From contig OX621260.1 of the NCBI GenBank assembly GCA_951640165.1, positions 16,634,001 to 16,698,000 on the forward strand: a DNA stretch of 64,000 bases, written 5' to 3'. Source of the stretch: Pseudoips prasinana. Lineage: Eukaryota > Arthropoda > Insecta > Lepidoptera > Nolidae. The notes beneath the pieces were generated by a model. That model was not told the DNA's origin. It saw only the letters and a list, made by a program, of their open reading frames with translations, and did not search any database. The position numbers were made by a program, and so were the translations under genes. Position 1 is the stretch's first letter, and each line of letters starts with the position of its first letter. Below, one piece after another: positions 23,899 through 34,676 of the stretch.

Positions 23899-24323
23899 CA
23901 ACACGTAACGTAATTAACGCACACCCTCAAACACCCCAATTAGAATATCATGTTGTAATTAAAATACATACACTGAATTTTTAATTTAACATGTATATGC
24001 ATTGTTATTTACTAAATTAGTTTCTTGGAACAAAGTTTATTTTTCTTTATTTTGTATTGAATGGTGGAATTTGTATGAATACTAAGAAAACTGCAATTGA
24101 AAAGTCTTATTAGTTTGACTTTCGGTCCATTTCAATTTGTTTTGACTGTACTGTTTTGACTGTAAACTACGGAAATTATTTCCATTAATATGGAAATAAT
24201 TTCCGTAGTTTTAATTATTTTGCAATAAAAAATTACCTATATAAAAAAATATATATAAAACGATTCAGTAAACGATTCTGAACAAACTATTTTCAGGATG
24301 TGCGTTAATTAAGTTACATGTTG
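23899..24323. mobile_element. TIR MITE (CAACATGTAACG type), copy 1
   Basis: About 30-bp terminal inverted repeats (CAACACGTAACGTAATTAAC / GTTAATTAAGTTACATGTTG) flanked by TA. Two further copies at 40690-41083 and 58686-59085. This copy alone contains a 21-bp perfect foldback at 24164-24211. Confidence 0.85.
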
Positions 24324-24325
24324 TA

Positions 24326-25391
24326 TATCGACCTATCCGTAGAATAAAGTTACTCCTGCATAATCGTTACTTTAGAGGATAGCGATTTGAAACTTTTGTA
24401 GTTGTCAGGAATTACCATAACTTACCTTGTGCTGATAAAGATACGGTCAAAAAAACGCGTTCGGGGCGTAGGGTTAAATTTCCTGGCTATTATCGCCCGT
24501 AACCTGGTCTCTAGGGGAGGGTGGTGTAGTGGACAACTACACTATGAAACCTACTTAGTACCTACAAAATGTCTTTGATAGTGAGTGACGTTTAAAAAGA
24601 AAATATAACTTAAAAATTAAGTCAGATAATAAAGTAATTTCCATGTTAACTTGCTTCTCATTTCTACTCCTATTAAACTATTAGTTTCATGACTCACACT
24701 AAACTTGTCTAGTACAAAATTGGCTATAACATTTTTCATAATTTTCTAACAATTTGACTATTTATAGAAAAATATCTTAAGTCAAAGTCTTCGACTAGCG
24801 TGTGTTGCCAGTGATGACTTTCGGAACAGAGACGTGGTCCCTTACTATGGGCCTCATCAGAAGGCTCAAGGTCACCCAAAGAGCAATGGAGGGCTACGCT
24901 TGGAGTATCTCTGTGTTATCGAATAAAAACGTCGAAATCCGTAGGCGAACCAAAGTAACCGACATAGCCAAAAGAATTGCCAAACTGAAGTGGTAATGGG
25001 CGGGGCACTTAGCTCGGAGAACCGACGGCCGATGGGGCAGAAAGGTTCTCGAGTGGCGACTACGAACCGGTAAACGTAGCGTGGGCAGGCCCCCTACAAG
25101 GTGGACCGACGATCTTGCAAGGGTCGCGGGAAGCCGCTGGTTGCGGGCAGCACAGGACCGGCTATTGTGAAGATACTTGGGAGAGGCCTTTGTCCAGCAG
25201 TGGACGTCTTTCGGCTGATATGATGATGATGACAGAAAAAAAAATAAAAATTTCTAGAAAAAATATTGTAAAGTACCTACTTGTATTATTTTTATTATTG
25301 TTGTTGATTTTGTACTAGACAAGTTTCAAATCGCTCTCCTCTAAAGAAACGATTATGCACAAGTAACTTTATTCTACGAATAGGTCGATAT
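24326..25391. mobile_element. DNA element with about 70-bp inverted ends, carrying an RTE fragment
   Basis: The left end (TCGACCTATCCGTAGAATAA, then an AATCGTT block at 24381) is mirrored at 25315-25391. There is an internal relative of the TTGTCTAGTACAAAAT block at 24705. No transposase frame; the interior contains the RTE-like fragment at 24796-25225. Confidence 0.65.
24796..25225 (+). pseudogene. RTE-type LINE, C-terminal fragment
   Basis: The translation matches the C-terminal tail common to insect RTE-like reverse transcriptases: an AGHLARRTDGRWGRKVLEW block, GRPPTRWTDDL, and ending VQQWTSFG. It runs into a TGATGATGATG tail. A TAA at 24994-24996 interrupts the frame. It is a 5'-truncated dead fragment; a homologous one lies at 40152-40412. 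Confidence 0.75.
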
Positions 25392-25404
25392 ATAAATAAA
25401 AAAG

Positions 25405-25452
25405 AGGGACGGGCCGGTTGGTGTGGTTGGTAAATGCTTGCCTTTCCCGCCG
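25405..25452 (+). mobile_element. SINE family B head, cut off inside the B-box region
   Basis: CGGGCCGGTTGGTGTGGTTG, then GCCTTTCCCGCCGCAGGTCG matches the family-B head, then stops abruptly and is followed by unrelated sequence and the 54-bp minisatellite. Confidence 0.65.
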
Positions 25453-25507
25453 CAGGTCGACTAAATGCCTTCTCCGATCCTAACGGCTCCCGTTAGTGAC
25501 CATTCTA

Positions 25508-25993
25508 AGCCAAAAGTTCGACCCCGTAAGGAGATGCCTACAGTCGTAGACTCCTTAGTTTAGCCAAAAGTTCGACCCCGTAAGGAGATGCCCACAGTCG
25601 TAGATTCCTTAGTTTAGCCAAAAGTTCGACCCCGTAAGGAGATGCCCACAGTCGTAGATTCCTTAGTTTAGCCAAAAGTTCGACCCCGTAAGGAGATGCC
25701 CACAGTCGTAGATTCCTTAGTTTAGCCAAAAGTTCGACCCCGTAAGGAGATGCCTACAGTCGTAGATTCCTTAGTTTAGCCAAAAGTTGGACCCCGTAAG
25801 GAGATGCCTACAGTCGTAGATTCCTTAGTTTAGCCAAAAGTTCGACCCCGTAAGGAGATGCCTACAGTCGTAGATTCCTTAGTTTAGCCAAAAGTTCGAG
25901 CCCGTAAGGAGATGCCTACAGTCGTAGATTCCTTAGTTTAGCCAAAAATTCGACCCCGTAAGGAGATGCCAACAGTCGTAGATTCCTTAGTTT
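25508..25993 (+). repeat. Minisatellite, 9 x 54 bp
   Basis: Exactly nine 54-bp units beginning AGCCAAAAGTTCGACCCC, with a few single-base variants. Because 54 is divisible by three, an 18-residue repeat is open on the minus strand over 25538-25729. There is no start context or flanking exon, so this is not taken as a gene. Confidence 0.95.
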
Positions 25994-26097
25994 AAAGTCT
26001 TATTTGCTACACGACTAAGCCCTCCCACGCCTTTATTGTCGTGTGAAGCAGTGGAAGGTTCCTAGCGTCCTAACTAAAAAAGTACGGAAAAAACTGA

Positions 26098-26300
26098 TTG
26101 CCCATGTGGCGCAGCGGTTAAGACAGTCGCCTCGCCACTTCGTGACCCGGGTTCGATTCCCGCACAGGACAACTATTTGTGTGACCCATAAATTATAGTT
26201 GTTCTGAGTCTTAATGTACTTTGTGTCCGTCAATTATATGTTTGTAAAGTACCCACGATACAGAGAAAACATTCCAAAGTGAGGGCGTTGTCTTTTAAAA
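26098..26300 (+). mobile_element. tRNA-derived SINE, family C
   Basis: The head TGGCGCAGCGGTTAAGACAG and B box GGGTTCGATTCCC resemble a tRNA gene, followed by a SINE body (ACAACTATTTGTGTGACCC) and the tail GGGCGTTGTCTT. Relatives at 59242-59434 (minus) and split at 45550-46012. Confidence 0.8.
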
Positions 26301-26584
26301 AAAAGATTAGGTAAAACTTGTCTCTGGAAGGTTGGACGGTTATCATATTATATCCAACAAAAGTTTTAATTTTTCTCGTTAAAATCTTTGACATTTTATA
26401 CCACGATGCTTAGCAAATATTTTAACATGAATAGTATTTAGTTTCTCACAAAAGATGTTTCCTAAGTATCTCACAAAGGCAAAGTGTGTAATATATAACA
26501 AAGAAATGATTGCCTAAATGAATTTTTGTCCGCACGATTTTTATACTCAGAGTAGATAACATCATTGAGAATGTGATTAGATCA
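26301..26584. other. AT-rich spacer, nothing recognised
   Basis: No terminal repeats or coding signal seen. Confidence 0.45.
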
Positions 26585-27053
26585 CCCGCGATAGTTTCAC
26601 CCGCGTTAAACTTTATAAATTACTAGCTGTGCCCCGCGGTTTTACCCGCGTAAAAATTTATAAATTATCACAGCTCCTCCCCCGTAGGTGATAGCGTGAT
26701 ATTGCCAATATGTTGACCCGACCTCTTAGTAATATTCATGCAAAATTTGAATTAAATCCATGCAGTACTTTTTGAGTTTAGCCCGGACATACATACAGAC
26801 AAACAGACAAAAATTCTAAAAACTATATTTTTGGATTCGATATGGATTGTAGATCACGCCCAAAGTATCCTTTGTATAAATAGGTATTCAATGTACAGTT
26901 TTGACTTTCCTACGATTTTATTATAGCCTGTGTTAATTCAGGGTGCCAGCTAATTCCATACCAAATTCTATTAAAATCGCTCCAGCCGTTTGGACGTGAA
27001 CAAGTAACAAACATACACACTCACAAACTTTCACCTTTATAATATTAGTGTGA
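26585..27053 (-). mobile_element. Helitron interrupted by a second Helitron
   Basis: The outer element has the CCCGCG...CACCCGCGTTAAA 3' terminus at 26585 and its TCACACTAATATTATAAA 5' terminus at 27053. It is split at 26622/26926 by the inner element. Confidence 0.75.
26623..26925 (-). mobile_element. Inner Helitron nested in the outer one
   Basis: CTAG, hairpin and body of the 19473-19791 family in reverse. The last about ten bases of its 5' end are missing at 26925. Confidence 0.8.
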
Positions 27054-27137
27054 TTATGTGATGTACCTACTCACCTATTTATTTCAAAATGTATCAGAGC
27101 AAATACAATTACTAATAGTACAAATAATAATAAATAT

Positions 27138-27245
27138 CCTGGGACATTATTCACATACGACCACCTGATCCCAAACTAAGCAGAGCTTGTACTATGGAAA
27201 CCAGTTAGCTGATATACTACTTTTTTTTGGTAAATACATACTTAT
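27138..27245 (-). mobile_element. SINE family B, 5'-truncated
   Basis: Conserved 3' domain in reverse (CTAAGCAGAGCTTGTACTAT) with the ATATCCTGGGACA tail; the tRNA-like head is missing. Confidence 0.8.
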
Positions 27246-27403
27246 GCCTCTTTCAAAGTTTCTTTAAAAAACACTTTTTAGCGCTCTCAATATCTTTATC
27301 ACTTCTCTTCTTATCCCTTAACTTCATTTAGTAACCTCTTCCTGCATAACTCCTTAATTAAAAAGATGTATAATATTATGTATGTATATAATAATAGAGT
27401 ATA

Positions 27404-27640
27404 GTAGCCTAGTTGGTAGTGCTCCTGCCTACGAAGCTGGTGGTCCTGGGTTCGAATCCCGGTAAGTGCAAATATTTATGTGATGAGCACGAATATTTGT
27501 TTCTGAGTCATAGATGTTTTCTATGTACTTATTTATCTATCTATTTAAGTATGTATATCGTCGCCTGGTACCCATAGTACAAGCTTTGCTTAGTTTGGGA
27601 CTAGGATGATCTGTGTGTCCCTAGATATTATTATTATTAG
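27404..27640 (+). mobile_element. SINE family A, copy 2
   Basis: A box and B box present, full body, ending in an ATTATT tail. Confidence 0.88.
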
Positions 27641-27751
27641 TATTTATACAAATATAAGTATATATTTATGAAGCTTGTACATATGTAATGTATGTATGTA
27701 ATAACGTTAAACATTTAATACACACGATAGTACACTTACAACTACCGATTT

Positions 27752-27895
27752 TTCCATCTTAATTCTTCTTGTCCACCCAACGGTTGTCTGGAAGAGATCC
27801 CTACAAAGCGATAAGACCGCCAATTGTACCTGTATTTTCTTTATTAAGATATTGTGTATTGTGTTTTCTGGAGAAATAAAGTTTACTCTATCTAT
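27752..27895 (+). repeat. LINE 3'-end repeat with TCTA tail, copy 2
   Basis: Second copy of the 22690-22870 repeat, ending in TCTATCTATC. Confidence 0.55.
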
Positions 27896-28030
27896 CTATG
27901 TATATAGATAGTACACCAAGACTTAGGACAAACAGACATGTTCAGGCACACAAATATCTATCCTAGGTGGGAATCGAACCCACGAACTGCGGCGTGAAAG
28001 GCATCTTCCAATAACGCCAACCGGCCCGTC
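27896..28030 (-). mobile_element. SINE family B, head half
   Basis: Reverse orientation: B box (CGAACCCACGAACTGCGGCG) and A-box region (ACGCCAACCGGCCCGTC). The 3' domain is missing. Confidence 0.75.
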
Positions 28031-28111
28031 TAATATTATAATCGCCTATGTAATGTTTAGAAATATATAAGTATATGTTTATCAGTTGTCTGGTTGCCAT
28101 AGTAGTTTGAC

Positions 28112-28364
28112 GGTCACCGTAGCCTAGTTGGTAGTGCTCCTGTCTACGAAGCTGGTGGTCCTGGGTTCGAATCCCGGTAAGTGCAAATATTTGTGTGATG
28201 AGCACGAATGTTTGTTTCTGAGTCATGGATGTTTTCTATGTATATAAAAATTTATCTATCTATATAAGTATGTATATCGTCGCCTGGTACCCATAGTACA
28301 AGCTTTGCTTAGTTTGGGGCAAGGATGATCTGTGTGACATTGTCCCTAGATATTATTATTATTA
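28112..28364 (+). mobile_element. SINE family A, copy 3
   Basis: Full-length with head CGGTCACCGTAGCCTAGTTG and ATT tail. Followed at 28366-28410 by a short fragment of a related SINE 3' domain. Confidence 0.88.
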
Positions 28365-28410
28365 TAGTACAGGCTCTGCCTAGTTTAGGGTTCAGATGGC
28401 ACTGTGTTAA

Positions 28411-28840
28411 TTGCTACAAGGTATTTATTGTTATTTATTTCTACGGTACGGAACCCCGATTTTTTTTATGTGTCTTGTTTACGATGTTTGCCTAAGTTGT
28501 TCCTTTTATTCTTTGTTTTTCTTTTATAAATTGTGTGTTGAATAAGTCATATTATTATTATTTAGGCACCAGTCTCCCACAATATAATTAGAAAATTTAA
28601 ATTTTTATGTATTGTTCTTTATGCCATGTAAAATGTACCTTATATTGTGGTGAGAAACAAAACATTATTATTATATTATTATTATTCAATTTTATTCAGT
28701 ATGTATGGAAATTAATTTAGATATCTTTTTAGGTATTAGAAACTTAGATTCTATCACAGATATCTTTCAATCAAGCCATTGTCGATCAGTTGAAATAATC
28801 AGTACATTATATTAATATTATTAGGTACTTTTAATACTTG
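28411..28840. other. AT-rich spacer, nothing recognised
   Basis: ATT microsatellites near 28550 and 28660; no coding signal. Confidence 0.45.
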
Positions 28841-28842
28841 CT

Positions 28843-29085
28843 TATCGTATGGGCAGTGGTTACCCTAGTGTCAGAGTTGATCAAGCTGCCCAGATGGCCG
28901 CTGATATGGCCTAACGACTGTTGTCTAATGACTATAACCGGGACCGACAGCTTAACGTGCCCTCCGAAACACTGAGACGTTGTGAAATTAAACCGCTTTG
29001 GTGGTCACCCATCTATGGACTGACCGCGACCGGACTAGTTGCTTAACCTTGCCGATCACTCACGGACCGAAGAGTAGATCTAGCT
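28843..29085 (-). mobile_element. 5S-rRNA-derived SINE, copy 1
   Basis: The reverse complement contains a 5S-like segment: GTTAAGCAACTAG and ATGGGTGACCACC, corresponding to the 5S rRNA internal promoter region. It then has a non-5S body (CCGTGT/TCGGAGGGCACGTTAAGC) and the terminus CGATAAGCA. Not a functional 5S gene: diverged and without the 5S 3' stem. Confidence 0.8.
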
Positions 29086-29106
29086 AACTTTTAATAAATA
29101 ATACTA

Positions 29107-29380
29107 ATGTAATGACGTGTTCGCGTCGTTGGTAGATGCACTGCCTTTCACGCCGGAGGTCGTGTGTTCGATTCCCACCCAGGACAAATATTTGTATGCA
29201 TGAACATGTCTGTTTGTCCTGAGTCTGGGTACAAAATTATCTATATAAGTATGTATTAACAAAAGAAAAATAGTATATGTAGTATATCAGTTATCTGGTT
29301 TCCATAGTACAAGCTCTGCTTAGTTTGGGATCAGATGACCGTGTGTGAATAATGTCCAGGATATTATTATTATTATTATA
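29107..29380 (+). mobile_element. SINE family B, full length
   Basis: tRNA-like head with B box TGTTCGATTCCCACC, body CATGAACATGTCTGTTTGTC, 3' domain CAAGCTCTGCTTAGTTTGGG and ATT tail. Confidence 0.88.
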
Positions 29381-29825
29381 GATCGGAGTAGGCAGAGCGA
29401 CTTTTGGTATGGACATGTTTTAACAGTATGGACATGCCTAAGATCCCAAGATTCACTGGGATTTACATAATATACTTATTGTTAATTTTTGAGGAACTCA
29501 TGCGAATATGTGCGTAATATAATGAACTGAAATTTAACCGCACACAATTATATTATTCCTAAACTTACGTGAAAATTATTACCCACCTTGTTAGATAATT
29601 TTTTTACATACATAATGTCAGATGGAATCGAAATCAATTTTGATGATGCAATCTTTATTTAGTCAGGGAGTAGGTACTAGTACAATTCAGGATTTCTCGG
29701 AATACCGCTGTCATTTCCATATTTATATATACACTTAAAGTCTTTGGCCCCAAATAACTCTACCTACTCCGATCAATAGTAATGACACATAATAAATACA
29801 CTAATGTATAATAACAGTCTTTTTT
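29381..29825. other. AT-rich spacer, nothing recognised
   Basis: No coding signal. GATCGGAGTAGGCAGAG at 29381 is mirrored by CTACCTACTCCGATC at 29760, which may be the ends of an unrecognised TIR element about 395 bp long. Confidence 0.4.
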
Positions 29826-29828
29826 GAC

Positions 29829-30073
29829 GTTCACCGTAGCCTAGTTGGTAGTGCTCCTGCCTATGAGGCTGGTGGCCCTGGGTTCGAATCCCGGTAAGTG
29901 CAAATATTTGTGCGATGAGCACGAATATTTGTTTCTGTTTTCTATGTATACAATTAAGTATTTATCTATCTATATAAGTAAGTATATCGTCGCCTGGTAC
30001 CCATAGTACAAGCTTTGCTTAGTTTGGGGCTAGGATGACCTGTGTGACATTGTCCCCATATATTATTATTTTA
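29829..30073 (+). mobile_element. SINE family A, copy 4
   Basis: Full-length, with head and tail as in the other copies. Confidence 0.88.
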
Positions 30074-30414
30074 TTTCAAATTATTTATTTATAGTTCTTA
30101 TTTTTAACATATTTATATCTATATAATTGAAACAAAACAATAATATATAAATAAATATGAAAAAAATAGAGGTCCTCCAGCGCAGCGGCGAGGTTTGACG
30201 CCCTAGGCCGCCGGTGGTCAGGGCGACAGAGTAAGGAACCTCCTTACAATGCGTGCCTTATTATATTATTATTATTGATAGGCATGTCATCTTACCGTTC
30301 TCAATTGAATTGGATGCCCATTCGGCACCGAAGAAACCTCAGAGCACTTACTACACTATTTTCTCTTCTCGACTTTCAGATTTCTCCATCCTACTTAGCT
30401 CCCTTTAGATTTAG

Positions 30415-30490
30415 TCATTTTTAACCTTTATTTATTTGAACGCCATTTAAGAAATCGATGTTCGGCGACTTAGCCGGTAGAGCCCCTGTA
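30415..30490. mobile_element. Half copy of the CTCTACCGGCTAAG foldback MITE
   Basis: Only one arm is present, ending CTTAGCCGGTAGAGCCCC at 30487. It is followed by an unrelated repeat. Confidence 0.65.
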
Positions 30491-30670
30491 CCTGACCTCT
30501 TTCCGGTCGTGTCGTTAGTCGTCCCATCGGATCATGAGAGTGATGGAATAGAAAGTGCCCCTGTGTTTGCGCACACACTTGTGCACTATAATATGTCCTA
30601 CGCAATTGGCTAATCTCCATTGAGAATGGCCGCCGTGGCCGAAATTGGGCCGGGAAGACATCATCATCAT
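30491..30670 (+). repeat. LINE-like 3' end repeat with ATC tail
   Basis: Contains CTCTTTCCGGTCGTGTCG, then GAGAGTGATGGAATAGAAAG and GGCCGCCGTGGCCGAAATTG, ending in CATCATCATCATTA. A related copy with an ATT tail is at 47265-47430. Confidence 0.55.
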
Positions 30671-30821
30671 CATTATACATATATGTAATATATTTATAGT
30701 ATATAGTATGTAGTTATATAACTATTGTATTTATACGATTGTATTTTATAGTACTTGTCAAGTACTTTAGCAATTTTTATTATACTTTGTCTATAGTGCA
30801 CCTACCATATTATCTCTGTAA

Positions 30822-31300
30822 AGGCGCGGGCCCACCGCGGTGCACGGAGAGGCTACGCACGTGTATTAAGCTTCGCTTTGTAAGAAAATGTATGTGGTTG
30901 TGTCCACTGCAACCCACGGAGAGGCTACGCATGAATTGACGTCATTGATACACGCGTGGCTTGCTCGAATAGGCGGTTACATAGCTCAACGCTGTCAACG
31001 TGGGTCTACGTTTCCACTGGAGTACACGAATAAGACCCACGACTATGTATAGCTTGACAAAATGGCGCAGGCGTCGCTCGCTTGCTTCCCCGCCCGTCCC
31101 ACCTCCCGCAGCCCTTGTCCGTAGATTGCAGTGGCATGTGTGTAGCCTCTCCGTGCGCCGTGCAACGCTAAACATAGTCGTGGGTCTTCGTGTAGATACT
31201 CCAGTGGAAACGTAGACCCACGTTGTCAAACAAATGAATACACGCAGCTAAAATGCGCCGCGTGCCCGTGCACAGAATGCACCGCGGTGGGGCCGCGCCT
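30822..31300. mobile_element. GC-rich Harbinger-type MITE with an inner palindrome
   Basis: TIRs AGGCGCGGGCCCACCGCGG / CCGCGGTGGGGCCGCGCCT flanked by TAA on both sides (30819-30821, 31301-31303), the 3-bp TWA duplication typical of PIF/Harbinger. An inner pair of arms, 30984-31045 and 31163-31230, is also inverted (CAACGTGGGTCTACGTTTCC). Confidence 0.8.
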
Positions 31301-31303
31301 TAA

Positions 31304-31388
31304 GGTTGACTGGGAGAGAATGCCTTCGGCATTAAGTCCGTCTTTCTACAGTTTTGCACAATAAGTATAAATAAATAAATAAATAAAT
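31304..31388 (+). repeat. LINE 3'-end repeat with AAATA tail
   Basis: GGTTGACTGGGAGAGAATGC, then CATTAAGTCCGTCTTTCT, ending in an AAATA microsatellite. Confidence 0.5.
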
Positions 31389-31676
31389 GTACCGCAGAGA
31401 CTTAGGTATCTGTTTAATATTCACATCTCCTTTTGCCATAGGTCCACGGAGCCATAACATTAGAAGGATATGTCTTAAAGATGAAGTACCGCCTAAGAAA
31501 CCGTTTATATGTAAATCGTGTGAACGTCGGATACCTGCTTGTTCTCAGTAGAAGGTGTCTTCTATGTTAATGGGACGTTGAACTACTCATAATATTGTTT
31601 AGCACGTAATTAATCTTAGAGGATATTATAATAAGATTCTTGAAAATTGTGTTGCCATAAGATAAGATAATGTAAA

Positions 31677-31925
31677 CGGTCACCGTAGCCTAGTTGGTAG
31701 TGATCCTGCCTACGAAGCTGGTGGTCCTGGGTTCGAATCCCGGTAAGTGCAAATATTTGTGTGATGAGCACGAATATTTGTTTCTGAGTCATGGATGTTT
31801 TCTATGTATATAAGTATTTATCTATCTATATAAGTATGTATATCGTCACCTGGTACCCGTAGTACAAGCTTTGCTTAGTTTGGGAGTAGGATGATCTGTG
31901 TGACATTGTCCCCAGATATTATATA
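31677..31925 (+). mobile_element. SINE family A, copy 5
   Basis: Full-length copy with tRNA-like head and ATT tail. Confidence 0.88.
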
Positions 31926-32121
31926 TTATATTATTATATAATAATGTACTTAATAGCTGTAATAAAGTAAGGAAAGACTAGAAGTACTGAGTGGGTATAA
32001 TATAAGTTGTTAAGTTGAACCACACATAGACGAATATTCTCAGATAAATAAATGACAGCACACTTTTGTGACAGTAAATATAAATATATATATTAAAAAA
32101 GAGAACCACAGGTTTCCAGAA

Positions 32122-32441
32122 ACTATACATATAATAAAATCGTAGGAAAGTCAAAACTGTACATTGAATATTTCTTTAAAAGGATACCTGAGGCGATATA
32201 TACAAACGATATCGAAGCCAAAAATATATGTTTTAGAATTCTTGTCTGTTTATCTGTTTGTCTGTATGTATGTCCGGGCTAAACTCCAAAAGTCCTGCAT
32301 GGATTTACTTCAAATTTTGCATGAATATTACTAAGGGGTCGGGTCAACATTTAGGCTACATAATATCACGCTATCACCACGGGGGAGAAGCTGTGATAAT
32401 TTATAAAATTTAACGCGGGTAAAACCGCGGGGCACTGCTAG
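32122..32441 (+). mobile_element. Non-autonomous Helitron, 19473 family
   Basis: CTATACATATAATAAAATCG start; hairpin and CTAG end. Confidence 0.83.
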
Positions 32442-32671
32442 TATGAGATAAACTCAGTTTGGAAGCCAGTGCGCAGTTTGTTTAGTTTGTCACTGTACAA
32501 CTTTATTTATTAATTTAAACAGCAGTAATTTATATTCGTTAATGATGTGTTGCACTCTTATAATCTTATATTGCATAAATTTCACTATATACCTAGTATT
32601 AGTATTAATTTTGTATTGTATATTGTATTCATGTGTTGTACTTGGTTTTAAGAAATAAACAATTATTGGAA

Positions 32672-32936
32672 CGAAGTTTTGGAACGAAGTTCCTTATCGC
32701 GCGTTGTGAAAGAGGGCTAGACGGAAAAAAATCTTACGAAAAGTTGTCACGACACTTTTTGCTGCTGTGCGGCGTGCGCATGTTTCTCTGTCTGTCTCTC
32801 TCTCTGTCTCTCTTATAGAAAGCAAGCCAGATATTTTCATTTCTATTTCGCATTGAACAGTGCGGTGTCGCGACGATTATTTTTGTTGAGTGTATACAGG
32901 TTTTTTGTACATAACAAATAACTTCGTTCCATGCGG
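32672..32936. mobile_element. TIR element GGAACGAAGTT, copy 1
   Basis: GGAACGAAGTTCC at the left and AACTTCGTTCC at the right. The body contains a CTGTCTCTCT pyrimidine run. A second copy is at 57708-57967. Confidence 0.65.
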
Positions 32937-32974
32937 GGTCCCTTGGCACCTCTCAAGGGCACCTCACATGTTAT

Positions 32975-33167
32975 TTAGCTGTTTGCCGCGGTTTTACGCG
33001 TGTTATACGTTATATTTCATAGCCTATGTGTTATTCGGATATATAAGCTTATACGGCTACCAAGTTTCATCGAAATCCGTTCGGTAGTTTTAACGTGAAA
33101 GAGTAACAAACATGTAAACATCCATATATGCATACTCACAAAGTTTGAATTTATAATATTAGTAGGA
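32975..33167 (-). mobile_element. Degenerate Helitron
   Basis: Decayed 3' end (TAGCTGTTTGCCGCGGTTTTA) and intact TCCTACTAATATTATAAA terminus in reverse. Confidence 0.7.
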
Positions 33168-33439
33168 TAGGATTTGTGTTAAGAGTTTATAGGATTTTTA
33201 GACTAAGAATATTATATTGTTTTGTACGGACCATTGAACCAGTTTGAGTATCTAAATAAGAATTTTTAGGTATTAGGTACTATACTGATAAAGAAATCTA
33301 GATTGTTTTACAGATATATATCTATCAAGCCATCATCAATTAGTTAAAATAATCTAGCACTTAATCAAAACATAATATTACCATTACTATATACTTTAAA
33401 TAAATGACATCATAATAAACTAATGTTTCAATTTTTTTT

Positions 33440-33715
33440 ATAATGTTTTTTACCCCCGACGCAAAAACGGGTTTTATAAGTATGGAGTCGATGTCCGTCT
33501 GTGTGTGTGTGTGTCTGTTGCATTGTAGCTCGCAAACGGATGAACCGATTTAGATGCGGTTTTTTTCATTTAAAATCCAGTTTCGTGGCGAAGGTTCTTA
33601 GCTATGTTTTGTTAATATTGGTCCAGCAGTGTAAAAGTATGAGCTCTTTTCCAAAATGATGTAGATAATTGTAGTTGGGAGTCGGGGGTTTTCTAACGGT
33701 TAGGTTATTATTATA
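33440..33715 (+). repeat. Interspersed repeat with GT microsatellite
   Basis: TTTTTTACCCCCGACGCAAA start, a GTGTGTGTGT run, and GTTGGGAGTCGGGGGTTTTC end. CCCCGAC/GTCGGGG forms short inverted ends. No coding frame. Confidence 0.45.
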
Positions 33716-33964
33716 CCAACAAGGTGGCGCAAATACTCATACGGACAGGTGTTCCAGCAATTGGGACCGCAATTAACCCGGACCGCGGTCCCTGTTGCCG
33801 GATCCAAGTAACTTTAATATTTTTTCCGGTGTCTGGGACCGTTCATTCGCGAGTGGATTTTTGACCAACTTACAGACATAAGACACGCATTCTTTCAGCG
33901 GCCGGACTTCAGGCAAAACCATAAGAACGAACAGGGAGACTTATGGAAATGAACAGGGAGACTT

Positions 33965-34190
33965 CGCCGGTCATCGTGATCGTGTTCTGCGTTCAAATTG
34001 ATGAAGGTTAAAAATTACTCAATCATTCGTTCAATCAACTTCAACGTCGAACATTGATTTTGGACCATTTATGTCGTCACATGTGCTCATGGAAGCCGAT
34101 TGAACGAATGATTTAGTCGTTCTTAACCTTCATCTATTTGAACGCCGAACACGATCACGATGATCGTCGAGTTAGGCGGTAATCCCCAGG
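33965..34190. mobile_element. Foldback MITE, divergent relative
   Basis: Palindromic arms GCCGGTCATCGTGATCGTGT and ACACGATCACGATGATCGTC around a centre resembling the CTCTACCGGCTAAG MITE (TTCAACGTCGAACATTGATT). Non-coding. Confidence 0.65.
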
Positions 34191-34339
34191 CTAAAAGCGT
34201 TGACGTCACAATGACGCTGCGTGCACGCCTACTGAACTTTCGACACACACGACAACAGAGGAGTGCGGGTAACTGAGCAAATTAGCTCAAAATTTATACG
34301 GAGAACAAATGAAGAACGATTTGATCTTCATACAAATTC

Positions 34340-34655
34340 CGCGACATAACCACTTCTTTTTTTCTTTGTGGAAATCCTTTATAGGTCCCTGCCGATAGGT
34401 GTATGTGGGAGTCCCACAGGCTACCCACTAAAACCACCACGGCGTTCTTGCAGCCACCTTAGGACCACGGGATTCACTTGAGCATGCGCCGCAGTCCAGG
34501 CTGGCTCATATTTAACGGCCCCTCCCTTCCTCACGAGAGATGTGTGTGGAACACAACACGCTGGAATCTCGGACCTAAACTGATCGGATAGCTAACTGGC
34601 GACCCTCCTAGAGGGTCACTGGAAGGCAGTCCACTACACTTTTTACACACATTTT
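34340..34655 (-). repeat. GC-rich LINE 3' end in reverse, next to an exon
   Basis: Contains CCCACTAAAACCACCACGGC, the reverse of the block at 22895-23105. It ends about 20 bases from the splice donor of the beta-glucuronidase exon. Confidence 0.5.
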
Positions 34656-34676
34656 TATTAGGGGTTCTCTACTCAC

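Noticed and set aside
25538..25729. Minus-strand ORF with an 18-residue repeat
   Set aside because: It follows automatically from a 54-bp unit without stops in one frame; no start context, no conserved domain.
25508..25993. Regular direct repeats resembling a CRISPR array
   Set aside because: The 54-bp units abut with no unique spacers, and the context is a eukaryotic genome.
26098..26170. Possible tRNA gene (good A and B boxes)
   Set aside because: No closed acceptor stem and the sequence continues into a SINE body with other copies in the window. The same applies to the heads at 21557, 22040, 28112, 29829 and 58147.
30942..31229. Overlapping ORFs on both strands in the GC-rich island
   Set aside because: They lie within the palindromic MITE and mirror each other because of the inverted arms.
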